From an uncultured Flammeovirgaceae bacterium (GTDB taxonomy: Bacteria > Bacteroidota > Bacteroidia > Cytophagales > Cyclobacteriaceae): a stretch of DNA of 50,102 nt. Made by a program: the position numbers and the translations under genes. The notes below the pieces were generated by a model. It did not search any database and was not told the DNA's origin. It saw only the letters and a program-made list of their open reading frames with translations. Below, in pieces: positions 1-7,820 of the stretch (the first letter of the stretch is position 1; each line of letters starts with the position of its first letter). The stretch lies in contig CAKZYJ010000315.1 in assembly GCA_937884755.1 (NCBI GenBank), positions 1 through 50,102 on the forward strand. Reading direction: 5' to 3'.

Positions 1-33
1 AAAACATAGGTTAGGTTGTGTAGTGTAGTAAAA

Positions 34-70
34 GAGGGTATCCGCATCGACGGACCCTCCTTTTCTTTTT
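34..70 (+). terminator. Hairpin terminator, possibly bidirectional
   Basis: GAGGG (34-38) pairs with CCCTC (55-59), and inner TCCG pairs with CGGA. On the + strand a T-rich run (60-70) follows, which fits an intrinsic terminator for a gene lying off the left edge. The minus strand also has a short T-run beyond the stem. No gene is visible at 1-114. Confidence 0.5.
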
Positions 71-90
71 ATACAGCCTGCACGATTACA

Positions 91-120
91 AAGCTGACAT
101 CAACGGTCAGCTTTTTATTT
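91..120 (+). terminator. Intrinsic terminator between convergent genes
   Basis: The perfect 8-bp stem AAGCTGAC (91-98) / GTCAGCTT (106-113) is followed on the + strand by TTTTTATTTTTT. The T-run overlaps the stop codon of the minus-strand pseudouridine synthase at 115-117. It probably ends + strand transcription entering from the left and may also serve the minus-strand gene, whose side has only a weak T-run. Confidence 0.6.
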
Positions 121-891
121 TTTACGCCCCATGTGTTTGATTTTGATCAATTCAGCTTTGGATAGATAACGCCACTTGCCGCGAGGTAAATCTTTTTTTG
201 TCAATCCGGCGTACATTACTCTATCGAGACGGATCACATCGTAGCCCAGATGCTCAAAAATGCGACGGACAATCCGGTTTCTTCCGATATGGATAGAAAC
301 ACCTAGGCTGGTTCGTTCGGGCCCTACCATCCCAATTTCATCTACTGGGGCAGGACCATCTTCTAATACCAAGCCATTCTCGATTTTAATAAAATCCTCA
401 TCCGTAATTGGCTTATTGATATCCACCTGATACAGTTTTTGAATCTCGTAGGAAGGGTGAGTTAGCCTCTCAGCTAGTTCGCCATCATTGGTTAGCAGCA
501 ATAACCCAGTAGTATTCCTATCCAGGCGACCTACCGGAAAAATACGTTCTTCGGCGGCGTTAGCCACTAATTGCATTACGGTTCTGCGCTCCTGCGGGTC
601 ATCGGTAGTAGTAATAAAGTCTTTGGGTTTGTTTAGTAGTACATACACCAGCTTCTCGGGATTCAGTACTTTACCCTGATACTTCACTCGGTCAGAGCGC
701 ATCACTTTAGTGCCTAGTTCTGTGACTACTTTGCCATTGACGGTAATTTGTCCGCTTTCAATTAGCTTATCAGCCTCTCGGCGCGAGCATACTCCAGCAT
801 TAGCAATATAACGGTTTAACCGGATGGGATCGGTTGAGTCGGTAGTGCCTTCGATGTTACGTTTTTCCGGCTTTTTGTATTTCTTTCTCAT
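115..891 (-). CDS. rluB: 23S rRNA pseudouridine synthase, RsuA/RluB family
   Basis: This enzyme isomerises uridine to pseudouridine in ribosomal RNA and acts in the cytoplasm. A basic N-terminal tail is followed by an S4 RNA-binding domain at about residues 23-70 (IRLNRYIANAGVCSRREADK) and the RsuA/RluB/E/F catalytic domain. The catalytic motif is GRLDRNTTGLLLLTNDGE, with Asp124 as the expected nucleophile. The length (258 aa) fits the family. RluB is the usual assignment in Bacteroidota, but the exact uridine cannot be read from sequence, so RluE/F/RsuA specificity remains possible. The ATG at 889-891 is the first start, and the gene faces away from fumC. Confidence 0.9.
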   Translation of the reverse strand: MRKKYKKPEKRNIEGTTDSTDPIRLNRYIANAGVCSRREADKLIESGQITVNGKVVTELGTKVMRSDRVKYQGKVLNPEKLVYVLLNKPKDFITTTDDPQERRTVMQLVANAAEERIFPVGRLDRNTTGLLLLTNDGELAERLTHPSYEIQKLYQVDINKPITDEDFIKIENGLVLEDGPAPVDEIGMVGPERTSLGVSIHIGRNRIVRRIFEHLGYDVIRLDRVMYAGLTKKDLPRGKWRYLSKAELIKIKHMGRKK

Positions 892-1029
892 ATTTTTTAT
901 TCAGAGTAACAAAGTTGATAATTAATGGTATGATTACCAATTAGGAGTTATTTCTTGGCTGATTATTCCGGTTTATTACAGCCTATCTATTCTATCAATC
1001 CGTATAACTAGCCGGAGAGTATTTTTTCC

Positions 1030-1037
1030 TAAATTTG
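1030..1037 (+). promoter_or_regulatory. Candidate -7 element for fumC
   Basis: TAAATTTG matches the Bacteroidota -7 consensus TAnnTTTG and lies 37 nt before the fumC ATG. I see no clear TTG at the -33 position, so the call rests on one element only. Confidence 0.35.
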
Positions 1038-1073
1038 TTCTGACACATTTACAAAAACTACCAACAGTAAATT

Positions 1074-2483
1074 ATGAGTAACTATCGCACTGAAAAAGAC
1101 ACTATGGGCGAGGTGCAGGTACCTGCCGATAAGTACTGGGGAGCCCAAACCCAACGCTCCAGAGAAAATTTTAAAATTGGAGGAGAGGCCACCCATATGC
1201 CGCTCGAAATCATCCATGCTTTTGCCATTCTGAAGAAAGCCGCTGCCCAGACCAATGCTTCATTAGGAGTTCTTTCCTCGGAAAAAGCCGACATCATATC
1301 ACAGGTATGTGATGAAATATTGTCTGGAAAACTAGACGATCAGTTTCCACTGGTTGTATGGCAGACTGGTTCGGGCACTCAAAGTAATATGAACGTAAAC
1401 GAGGTGGTTGCTAATCGAGCTCACGTTTTATCGGGAGGTTCTTTAACCGACGAAAAGAAGACAATTCACCCGAATGACGACGTCAATAAGTCGCAGTCAT
1501 CAAATGATACCTTCCCGACCGCCATGCATATTGCCGCCTATAAGTTGATTGTGGAAGAAACCTTACCTAAGACAGAAAAACTAAGAAATACACTAAATGA
1601 TAAGGTGAGATCGTTCGGAGATGTGGTGAAAATTGGCCGAACACACTTTATGGATGCTACCCCACTAAAGCTAGGCCACGAATTTAGTGGTTACGTAGCG
1701 CAGTTAGATCATGCGATGACCGCGGTTAAAAACACTCTTCCACATTTGACTGAGTTAGCTTTGGGAGGTACCGCCGTGGGTACTGGGCTTAATACTCCTC
1801 AAGGCTATGCCGAAGAGGTAGCTCAGAAAATTGCCGAACTTAGTGGTCATCCCTTCATCACTGCTAAAAATAAATTTGAAGCACTAGCGGCTCATGATGC
1901 TATCGTAGAAACCTCGGGAGCCTTGAAGCAACTGGCTGTAAGTCTGATGAAAATTGGTAACGACATCAGAATGCTGGCTTCTGGTCCCCGTTGCGGCATT
2001 GGTGAGATCTTAATTCCGGCTAATGAGCCCGGTTCATCAATTATGCCCGGTAAGGTAAACCCCACCCAGTGTGAGGCATTAACGATGGTTTGCGCCCAGG
2101 TGATCGGTAATGACGCTGCTATTTCGGTGGGTGGAATGAATGGTCATTTTGAGTTAAATGTCTTTAAGCCCATGATGATTTATAACTTGCTTACCTCTGC
2201 CCGCCTGCTAGGGGATGCCTGCGAATCGTTTAACGACAACTGCGCCGTGGGCATCGAACCCAATACAGAAGTGATTCAGGCGAACTTAAATAACTCGCTG
2301 ATGTTAGTTACCGCCCTAAACCCGCACATTGGGTATGAGAATGCAGCCAAAATCGCTAAGAAAGCCTACGCAGATGGCACAACCCTCCGAAAAGCTGCAA
2401 TAGAACTCGAATTACTTACAAGCGAACAGTTTGATGAATGGGTGATTCCGGAAAATATGGTAGGAAGTTTGAAGGATCAATAA
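1074..2483 (+). CDS. fumC: Fumarate hydratase, class II
   Basis: Class II fumarase interconverts fumarate and malate in the TCA cycle as an iron-independent cytoplasmic tetramer. The family signature [13 protein letters not shown] is at residues 320-332 and contains the catalytic loop serine (Ser321). [10 protein letters not shown] around residues 188-197 carries the catalytic-pair His191, and SGTQSNMN (about 100-107) is the substrate-binding region. The length of 469 aa is normal for FumC. The ATG at 1074 gives the conserved start region ([14 protein letters not shown]). It is monocistronic by layout: the next gene begins 115 nt downstream. Confidence 0.97.
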   Translation: MSNYRTEKDTMGEVQVPADKYWGAQTQRSRENFKIGGEATHMPLEIIHAFAILKKAAAQTNASLGVLSSEKADIISQVCDEILSGKLDDQFPLVVWQTGSGTQSNMNVNEVVANRAHVLSGGSLTDEKKTIHPNDDVNKSQSSNDTFPTAMHIAAYKLIVEETLPKTEKLRNTLNDKVRSFGDVVKIGRTHFMDATPLKLGHEFSGYVAQLDHAMTAVKNTLPHLTELALGGTAVGTGLNTPQGYAEEVAQKIAELSGHPFITAKNKFEALAAHDAIVETSGALKQLAVSLMKIGNDIRMLASGPRCGIGEILIPANEPGSSIMPGKVNPTQCEALTMVCAQVIGNDAAISVGGMNGHFELNVFKPMMIYNLLTSARLLGDACESFNDNCAVGIEPNTEVIQANLNNSLMLVTALNPHIGYENAAKIAKKAYADGTTLRKAAIELELLTSEQFDEWVIPENMVGSLKDQ

Positions 2484-2598
2484 GTCCACAGTCGATAGCG
2501 CTCGGCGCCCAACCTATGGTCAACAGATTCAAAACTGTAAACTATGGACTATTGACTGAGGGCTAAGGAGACAATTATCAATTTAAACTATAAATGTG

Positions 2599-3264
2599 AT
2601 GAAGTACGTATGTATCATCGCGCTATTTCTGTTTAGCATCACTACGGTGCCGGAGGTAGCTGTAGCACAAAAATTATCTAAAAAAGAGCGCAAGCGCTTG
2701 AAAAAAGAAAAAAAGAAGCGTTTGAAAGAGCTCAAAAAAATGAGCGAGGCTGATTTTCAAAAGCAACAGGATCAGACCAAAGAGCTTACTGCTAAAGCCA
2801 GCGAGTTGGAAGGTGAATTATCTTCCGTTAAAGGTCAGCTAGACAAAAAAGACTCTGAGGTAAAACAACTGAAAGATCAGGTTCGCCGATTGCAAGAAAA
2901 TCTCCAGCAGGCGAAAGCTGAAGCCAGTTCTGCCCAGGAAAATGTTCCGATGGCTAGTAGCGACGCTGAATACAACCAGGGACTGGTTTTCCGGGTACAG
3001 ATCGGTGCTTACCAAAACCAGGATTTGTCTAGCTACGATACCAGTGAGAACTTCACTACGGAAAATGGCGATGATGGCAAGCAGAAGTATACATTGGGTA
3101 ACTTCCGCGATTACTGGGAAGCTGATAAGTTTAAAAAATACCTAAGAGCAATGGGAGTGAAAGATGCCTGGATTATCCCTTACCGTGATGGCGGGCGAGT
3201 GCCGATCAAAGATGTATTAGAAGATTTACGTAGCAATCCGTCTAGCGCCGCATCGGTCAACTAA
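2599..3264 (+). CDS. Exported coiled-coil protein with SPOR-like C-terminus
   Basis: The protein has a signal peptide (residues 1-24, ending AVAQ), a very Lys/Glu-rich stretch (KKERKRLKKEKKKRLKEL), a coiled coil to about residue 110, and a C-terminal domain of about 75 residues beginning FRVQIGAYQNQDL. That domain resembles SPOR-type peptidoglycan-binding domains in its opening (VQIGAY) and in the pattern of a second half returning to Ala-x-x-(F/Y)-x-x-x-L. A periplasmic, wall-associated role is inferred. I chose ATG 2599 over the in-frame GTG at 2596. An intrinsic terminator follows directly. The exact family is not certain. Confidence 0.75.
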   Translation: MKYVCIIALFLFSITTVPEVAVAQKLSKKERKRLKKEKKKRLKELKKMSEADFQKQQDQTKELTAKASELEGELSSVKGQLDKKDSEVKQLKDQVRRLQENLQQAKAEASSAQENVPMASSDAEYNQGLVFRVQIGAYQNQDLSSYDTSENFTTENGDDGKQKYTLGNFRDYWEADKFKKYLRAMGVKDAWIIPYRDGGRVPIKDVLEDLRSNPSSAASVN

Positions 3265-3288
3265 AAGTTCACCATAATTTTCTTTGCT

Positions 3289-3328
3289 AAAGCGCGCAAT
3301 CAACCTTGGTTGTGCGCTTTATTTTTTT
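3289..3328 (+). terminator. Intrinsic terminator after the SPOR-like gene
   Basis: AAAGCGC (3289-3295) pairs with GCGCTTT (3314-3320). Further pairing continues inside between CAACC and GGTTG with a bulge. A run of seven T follows at 3322-3328. Confidence 0.85.
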
Positions 3329-3371
3329 AATTAAACCACAGCCAATACAGACGAACTGACCAACTGCTTCG

Positions 3372-3401
3372 TTGGGAAGATAATTTTAATTTTTACCTTT
3401 A
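3372..3401 (+). promoter_or_regulatory. Candidate promoter for lipoprotein-recJ
   Basis: TTG (3372-3374) and TACCTTTA (3394-3401) are separated by 19 nt. This agrees with the Bacteroidota TTG / TAnnTTTG pattern apart from the last base of the -7. The lipoprotein gene starts 21 nt downstream. Confidence 0.4.
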
Positions 3402-3421
3402 CTAAATAATCCGATTGCCTT

Positions 3422-3985
3422 ATGAACTTACTTACCAATCGAGTCAGCTTACTACTTTTTGGTGCCCTCCTCACATTAGCCGCTTGTAGCGATGAAGAAG
3501 ATCCTAGCCGCCGCGATTTACTAATCGGTACCTGGGAAATTCAATCGGGTGAGTTGGTAGACTATCAGGTAACTATTGAAGGAGCAACTCTTGACCGTAG
3601 TGCCGTTCAGGGCTTAGCAGTACTGAACCCGGATATTGCATCTGTAGACCAAGCTATAGCAGAAGGGGCTGATGTACTGTTTCCTTCTGGCACTACCATC
3701 GTATTTAATGACAATGGGCAATATACTCTGAATGATCTGTCTGATATTATCGAGAATAGTTGGACACTCAGCGATGATGAGCAACAGGTTACAGTACAAA
3801 CCGGTAGTACAGTAGGTCCAAGTCAATTAGTTTTCGAGCTTGAAGAGCTTACTAGTCAGCAGGTGAGTTTCATCCTGGATTTAGACGAGACTGCGATTGA
3901 TCTTGAGAATCAAGGCGCTGACGATTTACCACTTGAGGTAGACGATTTTTCAATTCAATACCGGTTTAACTTTAGCAAACAATAA
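3422..3985 (+). CDS. Lipoprotein, lipocalin-like (unknown function)
   Basis: A lipoprotein signal peptide ends in the lipobox LAAC at Cys22, followed by SDEEDPS, a negatively charged tract of the kind linked to surface export in this phylum. The mature part begins LLIGTWEIQSGEL, the opening of lipocalin-like/META-type single-barrel domains (GTWxxxS), and has FNDNGQYTLNDL and a WTLSDDEQQVTVQ segment in the same style. It lies 8 nt upstream of recJ on the same strand, so the two are probably co-transcribed, although no functional link is evident. Confidence 0.75.
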   Translation: MNLLTNRVSLLLFGALLTLAACSDEEDPSRRDLLIGTWEIQSGELVDYQVTIEGATLDRSAVQGLAVLNPDIASVDQAIAEGADVLFPSGTTIVFNDNGQYTLNDLSDIIENSWTLSDDEQQVTVQTGSTVGPSQLVFELEELTSQQVSFILDLDETAIDLENQGADDLPLEVDDFSIQYRFNFSKQ

Positions 3986-3993
3986 GGGAAGCC

Positions 3994-5700
3994 ATGCGTA
4001 AGCAGTGGGTTTTTCAGGAACTACCGGATCAAGAGTTAGTAGCGCAACTAGCCGCTGACGTGCGGATTACTCCTACCTTAGCCACCCTTTTGGCCCAGCG
4101 TGAGGTGCGCACCTTCGATCAGGCTAAGCAATTTTTCCGTCCTAATTTAAACGAGCTTCATGATCCGTTTCTGATGAAAGATATGGATCATGCCGTGCAT
4201 CGGCTGATTTTAGCTATGCGACGGGGCGAGAAGATATTAGTGTACGGCGATTACGATGTGGATGGTACCTGCTCGGTAGCCTTAGTCTTTCATTTTCTAC
4301 GAGAAATTTACGATGAGGTAGATTACTACATTCCTGACCGCTACCGCGAGGGCTACGGAATCTCCGAACAAGGTATCCGCTACGCTTCCGAAAATAAAGT
4401 GAGCCTGCTGATTGCCCTGGACTGTGGCATACGCGCCAACCGACTCATTAACGAAGCCCGTAAGCAGAACATCGATTGTATCATTTGTGATCACCACCGT
4501 CCCGGAAATGAGCTACCACCTGCCCACGCAATCTTAAATCCTAAGCAGGAGGGGTGTCGGTATCCGTACAAAGAGCTATGTGGCTGCGGTGTAGGCTTCA
4601 AGCTACTACAAGGTTTTTGCAAAAAGTTAAAGCACCCCACCGATTCACTATACAAACTAATGGATTTCGTAGCAGTAGCCATTGGAGCTGATATTGTTCC
4701 TATTACCGGCGAAAACCGCCTACTAGCTTACTGCGGAATTCAGGAAATTAATAACAATCCTCGCCCGACCTGGCAAGCGTTGATTCAAGTAGCGGGAGTC
4801 AAGCCGCCATTAACGATAGAAAAAGTAGTCTTCGGATTTGCCCCTCGCATTAATGCTGCCGGACGGATGGACCATGCTGATGCCGCGCTTCGACTCATGT
4901 TAGAGGATGATTTGGAAAAGGCCTATCAATACGCGGACGCACTGCATCAAAAAAATGCTGAACGAAGGCAGTTTGACAGTAGCATTACCCACCAGGCTTT
5001 GACGATGATTGAAACCGACCGACGCCTAAAGCAGGCCCGAAGTACAGTGTTATTTAATCAGGATTGGCACAAGGGCGTAGTAGGCATTGTAGCTTCCCGC
5101 TGCATCGAAAAGTACTACCGCCCTACCATTATTTTAACCGAGTCTAATCAGAAAGCTACTGGTTCAGCCCGTTCGGTAGACGGTTTTGATGTACACGATG
5201 CCATTGCGGCCTGCTCCGATCTACTCGACCAGTTTGGCGGACACGCTAGTGCTGCTGGCTTAACGCTACCCGTAGAAAATGTGCCGAGATTTCAGGAGCG
5301 ATTTGAGCAGGTGGTAACTGAGCGTATTTCGGAAGTACAGCAGGTGCCCCAGATTCTGATAGATTTAAGTATTCCGTTATCAGAAGTATCACCCAAGCTG
5401 TACAATATTATTCGGCAGATGGCGCCGTTTGGTCCCGGTAATATGCGTCCGGTATTCGTCAGTGAAAATCTACAGATAGTTGGCCAACCCCGATTGCTTC
5501 GGGAGCAACATCTAAAAGTAGAAGTCTGTCAGAACGGCGGCAACTCCTTAAGTGCCATTGGCTTTCGTATGCCGCATTTATACGAATTGATCCAAGGGAA
5601 CCAACCATTTAAGATGGCTTACTCTGTAAACGAAAATCAGTACGAAGGCCGAACTACGCTACAACTGGAGATAAAAGATATTCAGTTGATGGAGGGTTAG
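3994..5700 (+). CDS. recJ: Single-stranded-DNA-specific exonuclease RecJ
   Basis: RecJ is the 5'-3' ssDNA exonuclease of RecF-pathway recombination and mismatch repair. Metal-binding DHH-family motifs are visible: YGDYDVDG (residues 84-91), ALDCG (about 141-145) and CDHHRPG with DHH at 166-168. A later DHHA1 region contains GHASAAG, which is followed by the C-terminal OB-type domain (FGPGNMRPVF). The length of 568 aa is typical. It ends 12 bp from the convergent murA, with no room for a separate terminator. Confidence 0.97.
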   Translation: MRKQWVFQELPDQELVAQLAADVRITPTLATLLAQREVRTFDQAKQFFRPNLNELHDPFLMKDMDHAVHRLILAMRRGEKILVYGDYDVDGTCSVALVFHFLREIYDEVDYYIPDRYREGYGISEQGIRYASENKVSLLIALDCGIRANRLINEARKQNIDCIICDHHRPGNELPPAHAILNPKQEGCRYPYKELCGCGVGFKLLQGFCKKLKHPTDSLYKLMDFVAVAIGADIVPITGENRLLAYCGIQEINNNPRPTWQALIQVAGVKPPLTIEKVVFGFAPRINAAGRMDHADAALRLMLEDDLEKAYQYADALHQKNAERRQFDSSITHQALTMIETDRRLKQARSTVLFNQDWHKGVVGIVASRCIEKYYRPTIILTESNQKATGSARSVDGFDVHDAIAACSDLLDQFGGHASAAGLTLPVENVPRFQERFEQVVTERISEVQQVPQILIDLSIPLSEVSPKLYNIIRQMAPFGPGNMRPVFVSENLQIVGQPRLLREQHLKVEVCQNGGNSLSAIGFRMPHLYELIQGNQPFKMAYSVNENQYEGRTTLQLEIKDIQLMEG

Positions 5701-5712
5701 CTCTAGTGTTTT

Positions 5713-7038
5713 TTATTTACTAAATACCACGCTATCGTAGCGTTCAATTGGTGCACCAATATTCTGTAAGCGCTGGTGAATGTTCTGGTAGCCCCGGTCA
5801 ATCTGCTCAATATTGTAGATAATACTTTCCCCTTCAGCCGATAGTGCTGCAATCAGTAGGGAAACTCCCGCTCTAATGTCTGGGGATGTCATAGATAAGC
5901 CTCGCAACGGTTGTACCCGATCCAGACCGATTACTGTGGCGCGGTGCGGGTCGCAGAGAATGATCTGGGCACCCATGTCAATCAGCTTATCTACAAAGAA
6001 CAGGCGACTTTCAAACATCTTCTGATGAATTAGCACAGTGCCTTTCGCCTGAGTGGCCACTACCAAAATGATGCTAAGCAGGTCAGGAGTTAAACCGGGC
6101 CAGGGGGCATCGGCAATAGTCATGATTGAGCCGTCGATAAACGTATCAATTTCGTAATGATCGTTATCATGCACGTGAATATTGTCACCGTTTATATCAA
6201 AGTTAATCCCTAGCTTGCGGAAGGTATCGGGAATAACTCCCAACTGATGTACTCCAGCACCTTTAATGGTAATATCCGAACTGGTCATGGCCGCCAGCCC
6301 AATGAAACTACCTACTTCAATCATGTCGGGCAGCATAGTATGCTCAGTTCCTTTGAGTGAAGAAACCCCCTCAATTTTAAGTAAGTTAGAACCCACTCCA
6401 CTAATTTTGGCCCCCATGCGGTTTAGCATACCACAGAGTTGCTGTAGATACGGCTCGCAAGCAGCATTGTAGATCGTGGTTTCGCCCTGGGCCATACTGG
6501 CGGCCATTACGATATTGGCGGTTCCGGTTACACTAGCTTCGTCCAGCAGCATATACGTTCCGTGCAGGTTGGAAGCATCAATAGTGTAGTAACTATCTTG
6601 GGTGTCGTAGTTAAACTTCGCCCCTAGTTTTTCAAAACCCAGAAAGTGGGTATCCAAACGACGGCGGCCAATCTTATCCCCCCCCGGTTTAGGTAAAGAT
6701 GCTTCGCCGTAGCGAGCAAGTAGCGGCCCCATTATCATAATAGACCCCCTTAACGAAGCAGCCTGCTGCTTGTACTCAGGAGTACTCAGGTAACTAATGT
6801 CCACATTCTTAGCCGTGAATCGATACGATTCTTCGTCTAGCCTTTCTACTTCCACTCCCATCGAGGCAAGTAGTTCTATCAGCTTATTAACATCACGAAT
6901 GTTGGGTACTTTGTGGATAGTAACCGGTTCAGGAGTAAGCAATACAGCGCATAAAATCTGTAGTGCTTCATTTTTGGCACCCTGCGGAATAATTTCTCCT
7001 TTTAGGGCTTGCCCACCTTCAATCTTAAAAAATGCCAT
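5713..7038 (-). CDS. murA: UDP-N-acetylglucosamine 1-carboxyvinyltransferase
   Basis: MurA transfers enolpyruvate from PEP to UDP-GlcNAc, the first committed step of peptidoglycan synthesis, in the cytoplasm. The N-terminus GGQALKGEIIPQGAKNEALQ is the family signature, and the whole 441 aa aligns as one EPSP-synthase-type protein. The active-site loop reads KPGGDKIGRRR, so the position of the fosfomycin-alkylated Cys115 of E. coli is Asp121. To my knowledge this Asp form is usual in Bacteroidota and predicts intrinsic fosfomycin insensitivity. The gene begins 3 nt after the DUF4290 gene and is clearly in one operon with it. Confidence 0.96.
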   Translation of the reverse strand: MAFFKIEGGQALKGEIIPQGAKNEALQILCAVLLTPEPVTIHKVPNIRDVNKLIELLASMGVEVERLDEESYRFTAKNVDISYLSTPEYKQQAASLRGSIMIMGPLLARYGEASLPKPGGDKIGRRRLDTHFLGFEKLGAKFNYDTQDSYYTIDASNLHGTYMLLDEASVTGTANIVMAASMAQGETTIYNAACEPYLQQLCGMLNRMGAKISGVGSNLLKIEGVSSLKGTEHTMLPDMIEVGSFIGLAAMTSSDITIKGAGVHQLGVIPDTFRKLGINFDINGDNIHVHDNDHYEIDTFIDGSIMTIADAPWPGLTPDLLSIILVVATQAKGTVLIHQKMFESRLFFVDKLIDMGAQIILCDPHRATVIGLDRVQPLRGLSMTSPDIRAGVSLLIAALSAEGESIIYNIEQIDRGYQNIHQRLQNIGAPIERYDSVVFSK

Positions 7039-7041
7039 AAA

Positions 7042-7665
7042 TTATCGTTTTCTCCGATTATTGCGTCGGCCTTTGTTGTTATTGTTATTATTACTACGAT
7101 TCTTAGGTTGGCTAACTTCAAATAGGTTTTTCTCTTTTACTTCTTCTACCGAGATCACCAGTTTCCCTCGAGACATTTTTTTCATATCTCGTATGATGAT
7201 TTCATCGTCAATATTTTCGCGGTTCCAGGTAGCATAGAAGGTCTTCATTAGTTTACCCAGGTAGATAATCGCATTTCGCTTTTCTTCTTCATCTTCCAGT
7301 TCACCTGCCTGCTCAATGAGTTTTTCCAGATTTTTACCGTAATGCCGATAGCGTACCGGTTCGGTATGATAAGGCACCCGCTTGGGCTTTCGGGTAAGTA
7401 CATCTACCTCGGGTGGAGGAAATGGAGCTTCCACATCAAGGGTAAAATTAGTCATGATAAACAAATCATCCCATAGCTTCTGCGTGGTCTCATTGTTTTC
7501 CCGCACTGCAGGATTAAGTTGTCGCATGAGTTCAATCAGGGTGTAAGCATAGCGCGTGCGCTTTTCCCTATCTTCAATAGTAGCTAAGTGGTTAGCAAGT
7601 TTCTGAACATTGCGGCCATATTCCTTAAGAATAATATCAGGCCGACTGGCATTGTATTCTAGCAT
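7042..7665 (-). CDS. DUF4290 family protein
   Basis: This cytoplasmic protein of unknown function belongs to a family that, as far as I know, is restricted to Bacteroidota and commonly sits just before murA, as here. Recognisable segments are the start LEYNASRPDIILKEYGRNVQ and VRYRHYGKNLEKLIE, which echo each other and suggest an internal duplication. It is helical and charged, with no signal peptide. The last 22 residues are a low-complexity Asn/Arg/Lys tail (six consecutive Asn) encoded by an AAC/AAT-rich tract, likely disordered and basic. The operon position suggests a role tied to wall synthesis, but this is inference. Confidence 0.85.
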   Translation of the reverse strand: MLEYNASRPDIILKEYGRNVQKLANHLATIEDREKRTRYAYTLIELMRQLNPAVRENNETTQKLWDDLFIMTNFTLDVEAPFPPPEVDVLTRKPKRVPYHTEPVRYRHYGKNLEKLIEQAGELEDEEEKRNAIIYLGKLMKTFYATWNRENIDDEIIIRDMKKMSRGKLVISVEEVKEKNLFEVSQPKNRSNNNNNNKGRRNNRRKR

Positions 7666-7763
7666 AAAATTGTAAATAAAAACAAGCGAAATATGGCTAC
7701 TGCGAATAAAAAATTACAGCAGTGTACCATGTGTATGATTAGGTGTGCTCCCTTTGGTAACGA

Positions 7764-7789
7764 ATAAAAACGATTTTTGTGTAAAAATC
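7764..7789 (-). terminator. Possible AT-rich terminator after uvrD
   Basis: Read on the minus strand, GATTTTT-ACAC-AAAAATC forms a perfect 7-bp stem followed by G and TTTTTATTC. It lies 32 nt past the helicase stop codon. The stem is AT-only apart from its closing pair, so its strength is uncertain. Confidence 0.4.
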
Positions 7790-7820
7790 ATTGCGCGGCA
7801 ACCGTTACGCGGTAAGCGAA

